Source: Rhodoplanes serenus
GTDB lineage: Bacteria; Pseudomonadota; Alphaproteobacteria; Rhizobiales; Xanthobacteraceae
Length of the DNA stretch: 37,500 nucleotides
NCBI GenBank assembly: GCA_009720755.1
Contig: WNKV01000014.1
Span: 1 to 37,500, forward strand
Direction of reading: 5' to 3'
The notes beneath the pieces were generated by a model, which was not told the origin of the DNA, did no database searches, and saw only the letters and a list, made by a program, of their open reading frames with translations. A program made the translations under genes and the position numbers. This document shows positions 10,713-19,661 of the stretch, one piece after another; positions within the stretch are counted from its first letter, which is position 1, and each line of letters opens with the position of its first letter.

Positions 10713-10913
10713 GGAACGCTCGCGCGGCGGCCGAAGGCCCGATGGGCTCACGCCTTCCGCAGGCGGGGAGAGATGCATCCGAACAAGAGGTGGCCCCGCG
10801 GCCGGCGGACGCAAGGTCTCGTCGCCGACGCTGCGGCCGCGTGGCGCGGGACGGCGCCTCGCCGCGGCTCGACCGGCGCAGGGTGGAGGCCGACGTCGCC
10901 GATAGGAGACCGC

Positions 10914-11618
10914 TCAGGCGGCGCCGGACGGCGGCACCCCGAGCCCCTGGAGATAGACCAGCAGGCCGGCCTCCAACAGCTCCTCGGGGGTCATCGGCAG
11001 CGGCCGGCGGGCCGCATCGCCGCGCCCGAACAGGGCGGCGACGCCGTGGGCGAGCGACCACAGATGAAGCGCCATCATCAGGGCCGGAGGCCGCACTGCG
11101 GCCGGCAGGCCGGCGGCCAGCGCCTCGCAGGCGCCGCGCAGCACCGCGAAGGCGCGGTCGCCGGCGGCTCGCAGCTCGGGGCTCGCGTCGGGCCGCACCC
11201 CGGCCTCGAACATCGCGGCGTAATAGGCGGGCTCGTCGCGCGCGAAGGCCAAGTACGCCTTGCCGAGCCGATCCATGGCGGTGCGCGGCTCGGGCCGCCC
11301 GTTGTCCCAGGCGCGGGCGAGCGCCGCCTCGAACGCCTCGAAGCCGCGCCGCGCCACATCGGCCATCAGCTCGTCACGGTCGCGGAAATGCCGATAGGGC
11401 GCCGCCGGGCTCACTCCGGCCCAGCGCGCCGCCTCGGCGAAGGTGAAGCCGGCCGGCCCCTTCTGGGCGATCAGCTCGAGGGCGGCGCGGATCAGCGCCT
11501 CCTTCAGATTGCCGTGGTGATAGCCACGGCCGGAGTCACGGCCCGGAGCGTCGCGCCCCGATGCGTCGCGGCCGCCGTCGCGACCGCCTCCGTCGCGACC
11601 CGATCTCGACCAGCTCAT
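10914..11618 (-). CDS. TetR/AcrR family transcriptional regulator
   Basis: This is a 234-aa repressor-type protein. The N terminus has a Gly/Arg/Asp-repeat extension (GRD units, DNA period about 15 bp). The HTH domain follows (about residues 30-80: YHHGNLKEALIRAALELI, FAEAARWAGVSPAAPYRHF). The C-terminal ligand domain resembles the WHG-type TetR_C (PAYYAAMFEAGV; LWSLAHGVAALFGRG). GTG at 11627 is an alternative start adding three residues. A 19-bp palindrome 15 bp upstream matches one on the DUF2852 promoter, so autoregulation and control of that gene are inferred. The ligand is unknown. Confidence 0.9.
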   Translation of the reverse strand: MSWSRSGRDGGGRDGGRDASGRDAPGRDSGRGYHHGNLKEALIRAALELIAQKGPAGFTFAEAARWAGVSPAAPYRHFRDRDELMADVARRGFEAFEAALARAWDNGRPEPRTAMDRLGKAYLAFARDEPAYYAAMFEAGVRPDASPELRAAGDRAFAVLRGACEALAAGLPAAVRPPALMMALHLWSLAHGVAALFGRGDAARRPLPMTPEELLEAGLLVYLQGLGVPPSGAA

Positions 11619-11633
11619 GCGCCGCACCCGCTC

Positions 11634-11652
11634 ATGTGAAAAGGGTTTACAT
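11634..11652. promoter_or_regulatory. Putative autoregulatory TetR operator
   Basis: ATGTGAA-AAGGG-TTTACAT is a 19-bp imperfect palindrome with the same length, arms and spacer size as 10635-10653. It lies between tetR (minus) and the plus-strand 652-aa gene, so it could also influence the latter. Confidence 0.6.
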
Positions 11653-11750
11653 CAGGGGCCGTCGGCCGTCGATAGCGGCCGCCCGCGAAAGCTCGCACCG
11701 GCGCGATTGCACCGGACGGCGGGCGCGTCATCATGGACGCCGGATCGTTC

Positions 11751-11785
11751 GCGAGATTCTCCCCTGCGAGATTCTCCCCTGCGAG
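11751..11785. repeat. 15-bp tandem repeat (2.3 units) in the leader of the secreted-protein gene
   Basis: GCGAGATTCTCCCCT occurs twice in tandem (11751-11780), followed by a partial unit GCGAG. It is 29 bp upstream of the 652-aa gene's start codon. Confidence 0.95.
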
Positions 11786-11813
11786 CCTGCCGGACCGAGC
11801 GAGGACCTCTGTC

Positions 11814-13772
11814 ATGAGAGCAATGAACTGGTGTGCCCTGACGGTGGGCCTCGGCCTGGCGCTGGCGGCCGTGCAGGCCGATGCGCAAGGAGCCCGCGAG
11901 CCGGGCGCGCGTATCGACGCACCGGGTGCCGGGGTCACGAGCCGCCCCGAGGTCCGTGGCACCCGTGAGCCCGGCGCCCGCGTCACCACCTCCGACACCG
12001 CCACGGCCGCCCGGGTGCGCGCCGGCACCATCGAGGTGAAGGATCTCCGCTTCGGCAGCCGCGACGCGGAGCAGCTCGCCATCGGCCGCGCCGTGTTCAC
12101 CGGCTTTGCCCGTGAGAACGGCGTCGTGGTGGCGGACCGCCTGACGATCGAGGACGTGACCGGGCGCCTCGCCACCCAGAGCTGGCGGATTCCGCGCCTC
12201 GCCTTCGACCAGGTGCGCCTCCCCGAGGAGCTGTACCGCGCCCTCGCCGAAGGCGCGGCGACCACCCGGCCGTGGGCCGACCTGTTTCGCGAGGTGGTGG
12301 CCGAGACCGCCACCATCGACACCATCACGATGAGCGACAAGACGCTCGCCACCGAGCAGGTGCTCGGCGGCTTCGTGATGACGCGGCTCGCCCGCGGCAT
12401 CGTCGGCGAGGCGCGGCTCGCCTCGATCACCATGACGGCGGCGCCCGATCCCAAGCAGCCGGTGCGCCTGACCACCGGCGCCATCCGGTATCGCGATCTC
12501 GATCTCGGCGAGAGCCTTCGCATGTTCACCGGCGGCGGTGACGGCACGCCCAAGCGGGTTATGGCCTCGGCCGTGCTGGAGCGACTGGAGATCACCGCGC
12601 CGGACGCCACCGTGCGGCTCGGCACCTACGAGATCGGTGCCACCACGCTCGCGGTCCCGGCCGATCCGCTGCCGGCCGAGGTCTTCGCGCTCGGCGCCAC
12701 CATGCAGAGCGGCGGCGACCCCGACCCGGCCATTCTCGCCAAGGTGGTGCGCTGGTATCGCGGCGTGCTCCGCGGCCTGAAGGTCGAGAGCGTGACGCTG
12801 CGCGACATCGCCGTGAACGGCCCTGACGCCGACCTCCGCATCGGCGGCGTCACCCTGGCGGGGCTGGTGCCGAGCGGCTTCGACCTGTTCGAGCTGCGGG
12901 ACGTCGCGGTGAAGACGCCGGACGGGCCGGCCCGCCTCGCCCGCTTCGCCATCGAGCGGGTGAGCTTCGCGGCGCTGCTCGACCTCGCCCTGGACGCCGC
13001 CGAGTCCGGCCGCGATCCCGATATCGACCCGGCCAAGATCCTCGATCTGGTGCCGCGTATCGGCGCCGTGCGGCTCGCCGGCCTCGACGCCAAGACGCCG
13101 GAGGGGCCGGTGTCGCTCGGCGGCTTCGACATCGAGATGGACTGGACCGCCCGCCTGCCCGACCGGCTCGCCGTGGCGGTGTCGCGGCTCGCCGTGCCGA
13201 TCGACCCGAGCGGCCCCGAGGACGGCCGCGACCAGCTCGCCCGGCTCGGCTACCGGGTGCTGCGCGGCGACCTCGCGGCTCGGCTGCGCCTGCTGGCGGC
13301 CGACAAGGCCCTGGTGCTCGACGACACCACGGTGGCGGTCGACGACGTCGGCCGGATCGAGGCGACCTTGCGGCTCGACGGCATCGATGTCGATGCCGCC
13401 CTCGCCGACCCGGACCGCGCCGACGAGATCCTGGAGCGCGAGGCCCGGCTCGGCCGCGCCAGCCTGACGCTCACCGATCTCGGCTTCGCCGAGCGCTTCG
13501 TCGCCGATCTCGCCCGGCGGACGGGAGCCGCCCCGCAGGCACTCCGCGACGAGCTCGCGACCAAGACGCGGGCCGAGATGGCCGAGGCGCTCGGCGACGC
13601 GGTGACGCCGGCCGCGCTCGACCGCCTCGCCGACTTCCTGCGCCGGCCCGGGCGGATCGCCGTGACGGTGACGCCACGCCCCGGCCAGACGGTCCGGCTC
13701 GGCGAGCTGAACGCCGGCGGCGCCGACCTGCTCGGCCGGCTGCGCATCGAGATCGACACTGCGCCGCGCTGA
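11814..13772 (+). CDS. Secreted repeat protein of unknown function (652 aa)
   Basis: I do not recognise a named family. A Sec signal peptide (about residues 1-25, hydrophobic core LTVGLGLALAAVQA, likely cleavage at ADA) is followed by a region with two REPGAR copies. The rest is a series of beta-rich segments with recurring patterns such as TPDGPARLARFAIE and TPEGPVSLGGFDIE (about 95 residues apart), plus IGGVTLAGL and LDDTTVAVDDVGRIEA. The layout recalls periplasmic AsmA-like or other elongated beta proteins, but that is only an impression. GAGGA sits about 10 nt before the ATG. It is the only plus-strand gene in the first 18 kb and converges on ybgC, inside the usual ybgC-tolQ junction. Base composition matches its neighbours. 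Confidence 0.85.
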   Translation: MRAMNWCALTVGLGLALAAVQADAQGAREPGARIDAPGAGVTSRPEVRGTREPGARVTTSDTATAARVRAGTIEVKDLRFGSRDAEQLAIGRAVFTGFARENGVVVADRLTIEDVTGRLATQSWRIPRLAFDQVRLPEELYRALAEGAATTRPWADLFREVVAETATIDTITMSDKTLATEQVLGGFVMTRLARGIVGEARLASITMTAAPDPKQPVRLTTGAIRYRDLDLGESLRMFTGGGDGTPKRVMASAVLERLEITAPDATVRLGTYEIGATTLAVPADPLPAEVFALGATMQSGGDPDPAILAKVVRWYRGVLRGLKVESVTLRDIAVNGPDADLRIGGVTLAGLVPSGFDLFELRDVAVKTPDGPARLARFAIERVSFAALLDLALDAAESGRDPDIDPAKILDLVPRIGAVRLAGLDAKTPEGPVSLGGFDIEMDWTARLPDRLAVAVSRLAVPIDPSGPEDGRDQLARLGYRVLRGDLAARLRLLAADKALVLDDTTVAVDDVGRIEATLRLDGIDVDAALADPDRADEILEREARLGRASLTLTDLGFAERFVADLARRTGAAPQALRDELATKTRAEMAEALGDAVTPAALDRLADFLRRPGRIAVTVTPRPGQTVRLGELNAGGADLLGRLRIEIDTAPR

Positions 13773-13810
13773 GCGGCGCGGCGGATCGGGTCCCGGCCGC
13801 GCTGAGCGGC
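13763..13810. terminator. Two tandem small hairpins between convergent genes
   Basis: GCCGC-GCTGA-GCGGC occurs at 13763-13777 (spanning the stop codon of the 652-aa gene) and again at 13796-13810. The 70-bp gap to the ybgC stop has no T-run, so these are only candidate termination or mRNA-end hairpins. Confidence 0.35.
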
Positions 13811-13842
13811 GGGGGCGGGGCGAAGCGCGACGGCGCCTCGGA

Positions 13843-14316
13843 TCAGGCGCCGGCGGCGCCGTCCTGGTCGGCCTTCATGGCGAGGCGCAGGGCCTTGGGG
13901 ATCGGCCGGGCGCGGCCGCCCGACACGAAGGCGACCCGCACGGTCGCCTCGACCAGGAGGACGTCGTCGCGCGTCACCGTCTGGGCCAGCGTGATCGAGG
14001 CGCCCTTCACCTCGACCGGGGTCGTCGTCACCACCACGACGTCGTCCATGCGGGCGGGCTTGCGATAGTCGATGGCGAGCGAGCGCACCACGAAGGCGAA
14101 GCCCGGCGCCTCGCGCGCCGTCTCCTCGAACAGCGCCCGCTGGTCGGCGCCCAGCAGGCGCAGATAGTTGGTCCGCCCGCGCTCCAGGAAGCGCAGGTAG
14201 TTGGCGTAGTAGACGACGCCGGAGAAGTCGGTGTCCTCGTAATAGATGCGCACCGCCAGCTGGTGGCGGCCGTCGCGAATCTCGCCGTCGAGACCCGCCG
14301 GAACAGGGTCGGTCAT
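13843..14316 (-). CDS. ybgC: YbgC-type acyl-CoA thioesterase, Tol-Pal associated
   Basis: This 157-aa hotdog-fold thioesterase has the YbgC signature YYEDTDFSGVVYYANYLRF, with the catalytic Asp in EDTDFSG, followed by ERGRTNYLRLLG. E. coli YbgC hydrolyses acyl-CoA/ACP and is encoded with tolQRAB. The start is taken at MTDPVPAG; the frame runs open upstream but without similarity. Here the gene is last in the ruv-side block and is separated from tolQ by about 4.1 kb, with a convergent gene in between. Co-transcription with tol is therefore unlikely. Confidence 0.93.
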   Translation of the reverse strand: MTDPVPAGLDGEIRDGRHQLAVRIYYEDTDFSGVVYYANYLRFLERGRTNYLRLLGADQRALFEETAREAPGFAFVVRSLAIDYRKPARMDDVVVVTTTPVEVKGASITLAQTVTRDDVLLVEATVRVAFVSGGRARPIPKALRLAMKADQDGAAGA

Positions 14317-14370
14317 GCAGTCACGTCCGTCGGTGCGGCGCGCTCGGGCGGCGCCGGTCACCGCTCGTGT

Positions 14371-14388
14371 AGAGCATTTTCCGACGCG
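14371..14388. repeat. Fragment of a rhizobial-type intergenic repeat
   Basis: AGAGCATTTTCCGACGCG resembles the core of a short repeat frequent in Hyphomicrobiales intergenic DNA. A related inverse motif (CGAAAAATGCTC) ends the element near 30215. This rests on recall of the pattern only. Confidence 0.4.
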
Positions 14389-14420
14389 ACGGGACCCGCT
14401 CGCGGGCTGGACGTCGCCCG

Positions 14421-15290
14421 TCAGGCCCGCGCCTCCTTGACCACCGCATCGAGGCGCTCGCGCAGCTCCTCCGGCCCGTCGTGATACCAGACGGTGCCGA
14501 CGAGGGCGCGGAAGCGTGCGTCGGCGCGCGCCTCCCGCTCCACCCGACCGATGGTGTCGGGACCGATCAGGTCTTGCAGAAGGCCCGCGGCGAGCAGCGA
14601 CAGCACCGCCGGGTGCGTCTCGATCGCCAGCACGGCGAGCACCAGATCGAGCGCCCGGTCGGGCCGCTGCTCCAGCAGCTCGCGCTCGAAGTCGACCAGC
14701 GCGTGCCAATTGGCGTCGCGATCCTTCTCGGGCTTGACGTGCTGCTCGACCCAGGCGCGGGCGAGCACGTCGAGCGGCAGCGCCGCGAAATCGATCCGCA
14801 GCGCGGGGGTGTCGCGCGCCACCTCGTCGACCCGCCAGGCGCCCTCGTCGGCGAGGCGGGCGAGGCGCAGCTTCAGCTCGCGACTCGGCGCCCACCAGTG
14901 GACGGCACCCAACAGCCAGCGCAGTCGCGGATGGGTGGCGGCCTCGGCCTCCAGCCGGTCGATCAGCCGGGGCGACTGATTGTAGATCAGCGCGCTCATG
15001 AACTTCTCGGCGAGCTGCATCTTGACGCGCAGCTCGGCCTCGGAGGCGAGCACGGCGAGCACCATGTCGAGGGCGCGATCGGCCGCGTCGTGGGGCAGAT
15101 GGTCGAAGTAGAGGGTGGCGGCCCAGTCGGCATCGGTCTGGTCGCGCAGCCCGAGGCCCTGGAGGCGACACCACAGGGCGGCCAGCTCCGGCACCGGCAT
15201 CGCCTCGTAGAGCGCGTCGTCGGCCCCGCCACGGCCAGCCGCTGGAATCGGCATGGTGGCCCAGTGCTTGGCGTCGTCGATGAAGCTCAT
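14421..15290 (-). CDS. Hypothetical protein with an internal duplication (289 aa)
   Basis: No catalytic motif is recognised. The protein consists of two similar alpha-helical halves. DRALDMVLAVLASEAELRV...RLEAEAATHPRLRWLLGAVHWW (about residues 70-135) is echoed by DRALDLVLAVLAIETHPAV...RVEREARADARFRALVGTVWYH (about 215-278). It has no signal peptide and no TM. It may belong to a DUF6869-like group, which I cannot confirm. The start MSFIDDAKHW is preferred over an upstream in-frame start. It lies 122 bp after ruvB and 104 bp before ybgC on the same strand. Confidence 0.8.
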   Translation of the reverse strand: MSFIDDAKHWATMPIPAAGRGGADDALYEAMPVPELAALWCRLQGLGLRDQTDADWAATLYFDHLPHDAADRALDMVLAVLASEAELRVKMQLAEKFMSALIYNQSPRLIDRLEAEAATHPRLRWLLGAVHWWAPSRELKLRLARLADEGAWRVDEVARDTPALRIDFAALPLDVLARAWVEQHVKPEKDRDANWHALVDFERELLEQRPDRALDLVLAVLAIETHPAVLSLLAAGLLQDLIGPDTIGRVEREARADARFRALVGTVWYHDGPEELRERLDAVVKEARA

Positions 15291-15412
15291 GCACCACCCC
15301 CGTGTGGCGGGCGCACTGCCGGCGCCCTTCCGTCCAGGGGTTAGTCGCAACCACCGGGAGGGCGGTTCGACGGCGTCCTCGATGGCGTGAGATCGTCAAC
15401 GTGATCAGCGGC

Positions 15413-16471
<1,059 letters not shown>

Positions 16472-16497
16472 GGCAGCGCGCTTCCGGAGTTGCCATC

Positions 16498-16632
16498 ACC
16501 TCTCCCCGCAGGCGGGGAGAGGTCGACGCGCGAAGCGCGTCGGGTGAGGGGGCGTTTCGGCAGGAACTCGAGCCGCCCCTCACCCCGGCGCGCCGATGCG
16601 CGCCTGCCCTCTCCCCGCGAGCGGGGAGAGGG
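16498..16632. repeat. Inverted pair of the dispersed palindromic repeat (copy C), cdd-ruvB gap
   Basis: Unit 1 (16498-16555) has ACCTCTCCCCGC / GCGGGGAGAGGT, then an inner CGACGCGC / GCGCGTCG stem, then GGGTGAGGGGGCG. Unit 2 (about 16574-16632) is the inverted form, ending in the perfect stem CCCTCTCCCCGC-GA-GCGGGGAGAGGG. Together they fill most of the 190-bp cdd-ruvB gap. Confidence 0.85.
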
Positions 16633-16661
16633 AGTCCGAGCGCTCTGCCTCGTCGTCGCTC

Positions 16662-17105
16662 TCACAGTCCGGCCCCGCGGCTGTACTTGTTAGGCAGCAG
16701 ATCGCGGACCGGCACCACCATCGGGCCGTCCTCGCCCATGATGATCACCCGCGCCTCCGGATCGTAGTCGGAGATCAGCTCGCGGCAGATGCCGCAGGGC
16801 GACACGATGCGGATCGACTGGTCGGGCTCGTGCGGGCGCGGATGGCGCACCGCCACGATGGTGTCGATGCCGATCTCGCCGAGATCGGTGACCAGCTTGC
16901 CGATGGCGACGCCCTCGGCGCACACCCCCATGCGGCCCACATAGGCGTCGAGATTGACCCCAGTGACGATCTGGCCGGAGCGGCTGCGCAGCGCCGCGCC
17001 GACCTCCTGCCAGTCGTTGCGGTAGCGGCGGCGGATCGCCTCGCAGGCGGCGTCGACCAGCTCGCGGTCAAGGGCACTCAGCATCTCCGGCGTCCTCGCA
17101 TCCAT
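16662..17105 (-). CDS. Cytidine deaminase-family protein
   Basis: This 147-aa zinc-dependent nucleoside deaminase has CAE (Cys62, Glu64) and PCGICRE (Cys104, Cys107), giving the three Zn-binding cysteines and the proton-shuttling Glu of the homotetrameric Cdd class. It probably deaminates cytidine or deoxycytidine in pyrimidine salvage. The small blasticidin-S-deaminase-like branch shares these motifs and cannot be excluded. ATG at 17105 is chosen; GTG at 17108 would add one residue. It starts 13 bp after the ruvA stop, so it is probably co-transcribed with ruvCA. This is an unusual partner, since ruvA and ruvB are commonly adjacent. Confidence 0.85.
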   Translation of the reverse strand: MDARTPEMLSALDRELVDAACEAIRRRYRNDWQEVGAALRSRSGQIVTGVNLDAYVGRMGVCAEGVAIGKLVTDLGEIGIDTIVAVRHPRPHEPDQSIRIVSPCGICRELISDYDPEARVIIMGEDGPMVVPVRDLLPNKYSRGAGL

Positions 17106-17118
17106 CACGCGGCACCCG

Positions 17119-17736
17119 TCATCTGGCGAGCTCCTTCAGCCCCAGCCGGATCAGCTTGGCGGCATCGGCGCCGTCGCCGGCGCTCTTCACCGCCGCCGCC
17201 ACGGCGACCGCCGCCTGCGGCTGGCCGTAGCCGAGATTGACCAGCGCCGACACGGCGTCGGCGACCGCCTGCGGGGCCCGCCGGTCCTCGACCGCGCCCG
17301 ACAGCCGCGCCACCGCCGGATCGACGTCCGCATAGGCCGGCGCCTTGTCCTTCAGCTCGGTCACGATGCGCTCGGCGACCTTGGGACCGACGCCGGGAGC
17401 GCGCGCCACCATGGCCTTGTCGCGCAGGGCGACCGCATTGGCGAGATCGGCGGGCGGCAGGGTCGAGAGCACCGCGAGCGCCACCTTGGTGCCCACCCCC
17501 TGGACGGTCTGCAACAGGCGGAACCATTCGCGCTCGACATCGGACTGGAAGCCGAACAGGCGGATCTGATCCTCCCGCACATGGGTCTCGATCGCCAGCG
17601 TCGCAAGCTCGCCCGCCGCCGGCAGCGCCTGGAGGGTGCGGACCGAGCAGTGGACCACATAGCCAACGCCGTGGACGTCGATGACGACGCAGTCCTCGCC
17701 GTAGGAGTCGACCACGCCCTTGAGCTTGCCGATCAT
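17119..17736 (-). CDS. ruvA: Holliday junction DNA-binding protein RuvA
   Basis: RuvA is the tetrameric Holliday-junction binder that recruits RuvB. The 205-aa product has the OB domain ([28 protein letters not shown]), the tandem helix-hairpin-helix domain ([35 protein letters not shown]) and the C-terminal RuvB-contacting domain ([10 protein letters not shown]). The MIGKLKG start is diagnostic; upstream in-frame sequence is unrelated. It begins 73 bp after ruvC. Confidence 0.98.
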   Translation of the reverse strand: MIGKLKGVVDSYGEDCVVIDVHGVGYVVHCSVRTLQALPAAGELATLAIETHVREDQIRLFGFQSDVEREWFRLLQTVQGVGTKVALAVLSTLPPADLANAVALRDKAMVARAPGVGPKVAERIVTELKDKAPAYADVDPAVARLSGAVEDRRAPQAVADAVSALVNLGYGQPQAAVAVAAAVKSAGDGADAAKLIRLGLKELAR

Positions 17737-17809
17737 GGGGGAGCGCCTGTCGAATGCGGCAGCGCGGAGACCCGGTCTCCGACCCGTTCGGGATCGCGGA
17801 GGGGACGGC

Positions 17810-18331
17810 TCATGCTCCGGCCACCTTGGCGAGCGTCGCGCGCAGAACCGCGCTGGTGCGGTGATGGGCGTGGCAGACCGCGATGGCGAGCGCATCGGCG
17901 GCGTCGTGGGTGTCGGGCGCCGCCTTCGGCAGCAGGACCTGGACCATCATGCGGATCTGCGCCTTGTCGCCCTGGCCGGTCCCCACCACGGTCTTCTTGA
18001 TCAGGCTCGGCGCATATTCGGCGACCGCCAGGCCGGCGAGCGCCGGCACCAGCAGGGCGACGCCGCGCGCCTGGCCGAGCTTGAGGGTGGCGGCGGCATC
18101 CTTGTTGACGAAGGTCGCCTCCACGGCCGCCTCGGCCGGCTCGTAGGTCTCGACCACCCGGGTGAGACCGGCGTGGATCGCCACCAGCCGCTCGCCCAGC
18201 GGCGCCCGGTCGTCGCTCGCCACCGCGCCACAGGCCACGAAGCCGAGGCGGTTGCCGTCGACGTCGATGACGCCCCAGCCGGTGCGGCGGAGCCCGGGGT
18301 CGATCCCCAGAATGCGAATCGTGGCGCGCAT
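17810..18331 (-). CDS. ruvC: Crossover junction endodeoxyribonuclease RuvC
   Basis: RuvC is the resolvase that cleaves Holliday junctions. The 173-aa RNase-H-fold protein carries the acidic catalytic residues Asp11 ([13 protein letters not shown]), Glu71 (VEATFVNKD), Asp143 and Asp146 ([10 protein letters not shown]). It heads the ruvC-ruvA-cdd block and diverges from scpB across a 163-bp gap in which I see no clear promoter. Confidence 0.98.
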   Translation of the reverse strand: MRATIRILGIDPGLRRTGWGVIDVDGNRLGFVACGAVASDDRAPLGERLVAIHAGLTRVVETYEPAEAAVEATFVNKDAAATLKLGQARGVALLVPALAGLAVAEYAPSLIKKTVVGTGQGDKAQIRMMVQVLLPKAAPDTHDAADALAIAVCHAHHRTSAVLRATLAKVAGA

Positions 18332-18494
18332 GGGCCAGTTCTAATGCCAGGCGGGCGCGAAAGCGAACGCCGCCCGGCAGCGTCCCCGGGCGACACCCGG
18401 ACCGGGGGCCGCCGGCTGCGGCCGGCCGCCCTCGCCGGCCCCGCGCCGAATCGGGTACTGGTGCGGGTCGCCATGCGACCGCCCGGAGGACACC

Positions 18495-19274
18495 ATGGCC
18501 CTGATCGAAACCGCGCGGGATGGCCTGATCGGCACCATCGTGCTTGACCATGCGGCCAAGCGCAACGCGCTGTCGAGCGAGCTGATCGGCGAGATCTGCG
18601 CCGCGCTCGTGATGTTTCGCGCCGAAAATCTGCGCGCCGTGGTGATCCGGGCGCGGCCCGGCGTCAAGGTCTGGTCGGCCGGCTTCAACATCGCCGAGCT
18701 GCCCGAGGGCCATCGCGACCCGCTCGGCTGGGACGACCCGGTGCGCCATCTGGTGCGCGAGATCGCCCGGTTCCCGATGCCGGTGATTGCCATGGTGGAG
18801 GGCGGCGTGTGGGGCGGCGCCTGCGAGGTGGTGCTGGCCTGCGACATCATCGTGATCGCCCCGACGGCGAGCTTCGCCATCACGCCGGCCAAGCTGAGCG
18901 TGCCCTACAACATTTCCGGGATGCTCACCTTCCTCAACGCGGCGCCCGCCTGCACGGTGCGCGAGATGGCGTTCACGGCCAAGCCGGTCGGTGCCGCGCG
19001 CGCCTACGACCTCGGCATGGTCAACCACCTCGTTCCGATCGAGGAGCTGGAGAGCGTCACCTACGGGATCGCCCGCGACATCGTCGCCAACGCGCCGCTC
19101 GCCGTGTCGGTGATGAAGGAGCAGCTCCGCATCCTCGAAGCCGCCCACCCGGTCAGCCCGGAGGGCTTCGAACGGTTGCAGGGGCTGCGCCGCGTCGTCT
19201 ACGACAGCCGCGACTACCAGGAGGGACTGCGCGCCTTCAAGGAGAAGCGCAAGCCGCGGTTCGAGGGGATGTGA
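18495..19274 (+). CDS. scpB: Methylmalonyl-CoA decarboxylase ScpB-like (crotonase family)
   Basis: This 259-aa crotonase-fold enzyme is unusually close to E. coli ScpB. Shared blocks include SAGFNIAELPEGHRDPLGWDD, MVEGGVWGGACE, AKLSVPYNISG, FERLQGLRRVVYDSRDYQEG and the terminal FKEKRKPRF. ScpB decarboxylates methylmalonyl-CoA to propionyl-CoA. No mutase or CoA-transferase gene is in the window, so the physiological pathway is open. GGAGGA precedes the ATG. Its stop is only 3 bp from the stop of the convergent 127-aa gene. Confidence 0.9.
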   Translation: MALIETARDGLIGTIVLDHAAKRNALSSELIGEICAALVMFRAENLRAVVIRARPGVKVWSAGFNIAELPEGHRDPLGWDDPVRHLVREIARFPMPVIAMVEGGVWGGACEVVLACDIIVIAPTASFAITPAKLSVPYNISGMLTFLNAAPACTVREMAFTAKPVGAARAYDLGMVNHLVPIEELESVTYGIARDIVANAPLAVSVMKEQLRILEAAHPVSPEGFERLQGLRRVVYDSRDYQEGLRAFKEKRKPRFEGM

Positions 19275-19277
19275 GAG

Positions 19278-19661
19278 TCACGACCGCGGCGCAATCGATG
19301 CGATCAAGCGCGCCAAGCCTGCTGCGATCCGCACCACGATGCCGTGACCATCCGGTATCGCCGGGTCCGGCCCGTCGACATACGCACGAATATCCTCCGC
19401 GATGTCGGTTTCTGTTCGCCCCTCGACGGCCGCTATGGTCCTCAACGCATCGGCGATCCGTCGCCTTTCGTCTTGAAAGCCCGGCACCGTAGGAACAATG
19501 AACTCGACGGGCGCGTCCGCATTCGGGAGCAGCTTGGCAGCGATTTCGATACCCTCGACGCGCGACGATCGCAGCGTCCATCCGGTCCGCCGGAGATAAC
19601 GGACAAGCTCTTCCGTGCCGAGGCCGGTCGCGGCTATCAGACTGGGGACGGCGTCGATCAT
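19278..19661 (-). CDS. Hypothetical 127-aa protein, partner of the DUF4365 gene
   Basis: I do not recognise a family. It is a small, mostly helical soluble protein. The N-terminal half (LVRYLRRTGWTLRSSRVEGIE) looks like a short alpha/beta unit. The middle (DERRRIADALRTIAAVEGRTE) is a strong amphipathic helix and is followed by DIAEDIRAYV. Its ATG overlaps the DUF4365 stop codon (ATGA), indicating translational coupling and a joint function. GC content is lower than in neighbouring genes, as for its partner. It could be an antitoxin, a specificity subunit or an accessory factor; nothing in the sequence decides. Confidence 0.75.
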   Translation of the reverse strand: MIDAVPSLIAATGLGTEELVRYLRRTGWTLRSSRVEGIEIAAKLLPNADAPVEFIVPTVPGFQDERRRIADALRTIAAVEGRTETDIAEDIRAYVDGPDPAIPDGHGIVVRIAAGLARLIASIAPRS

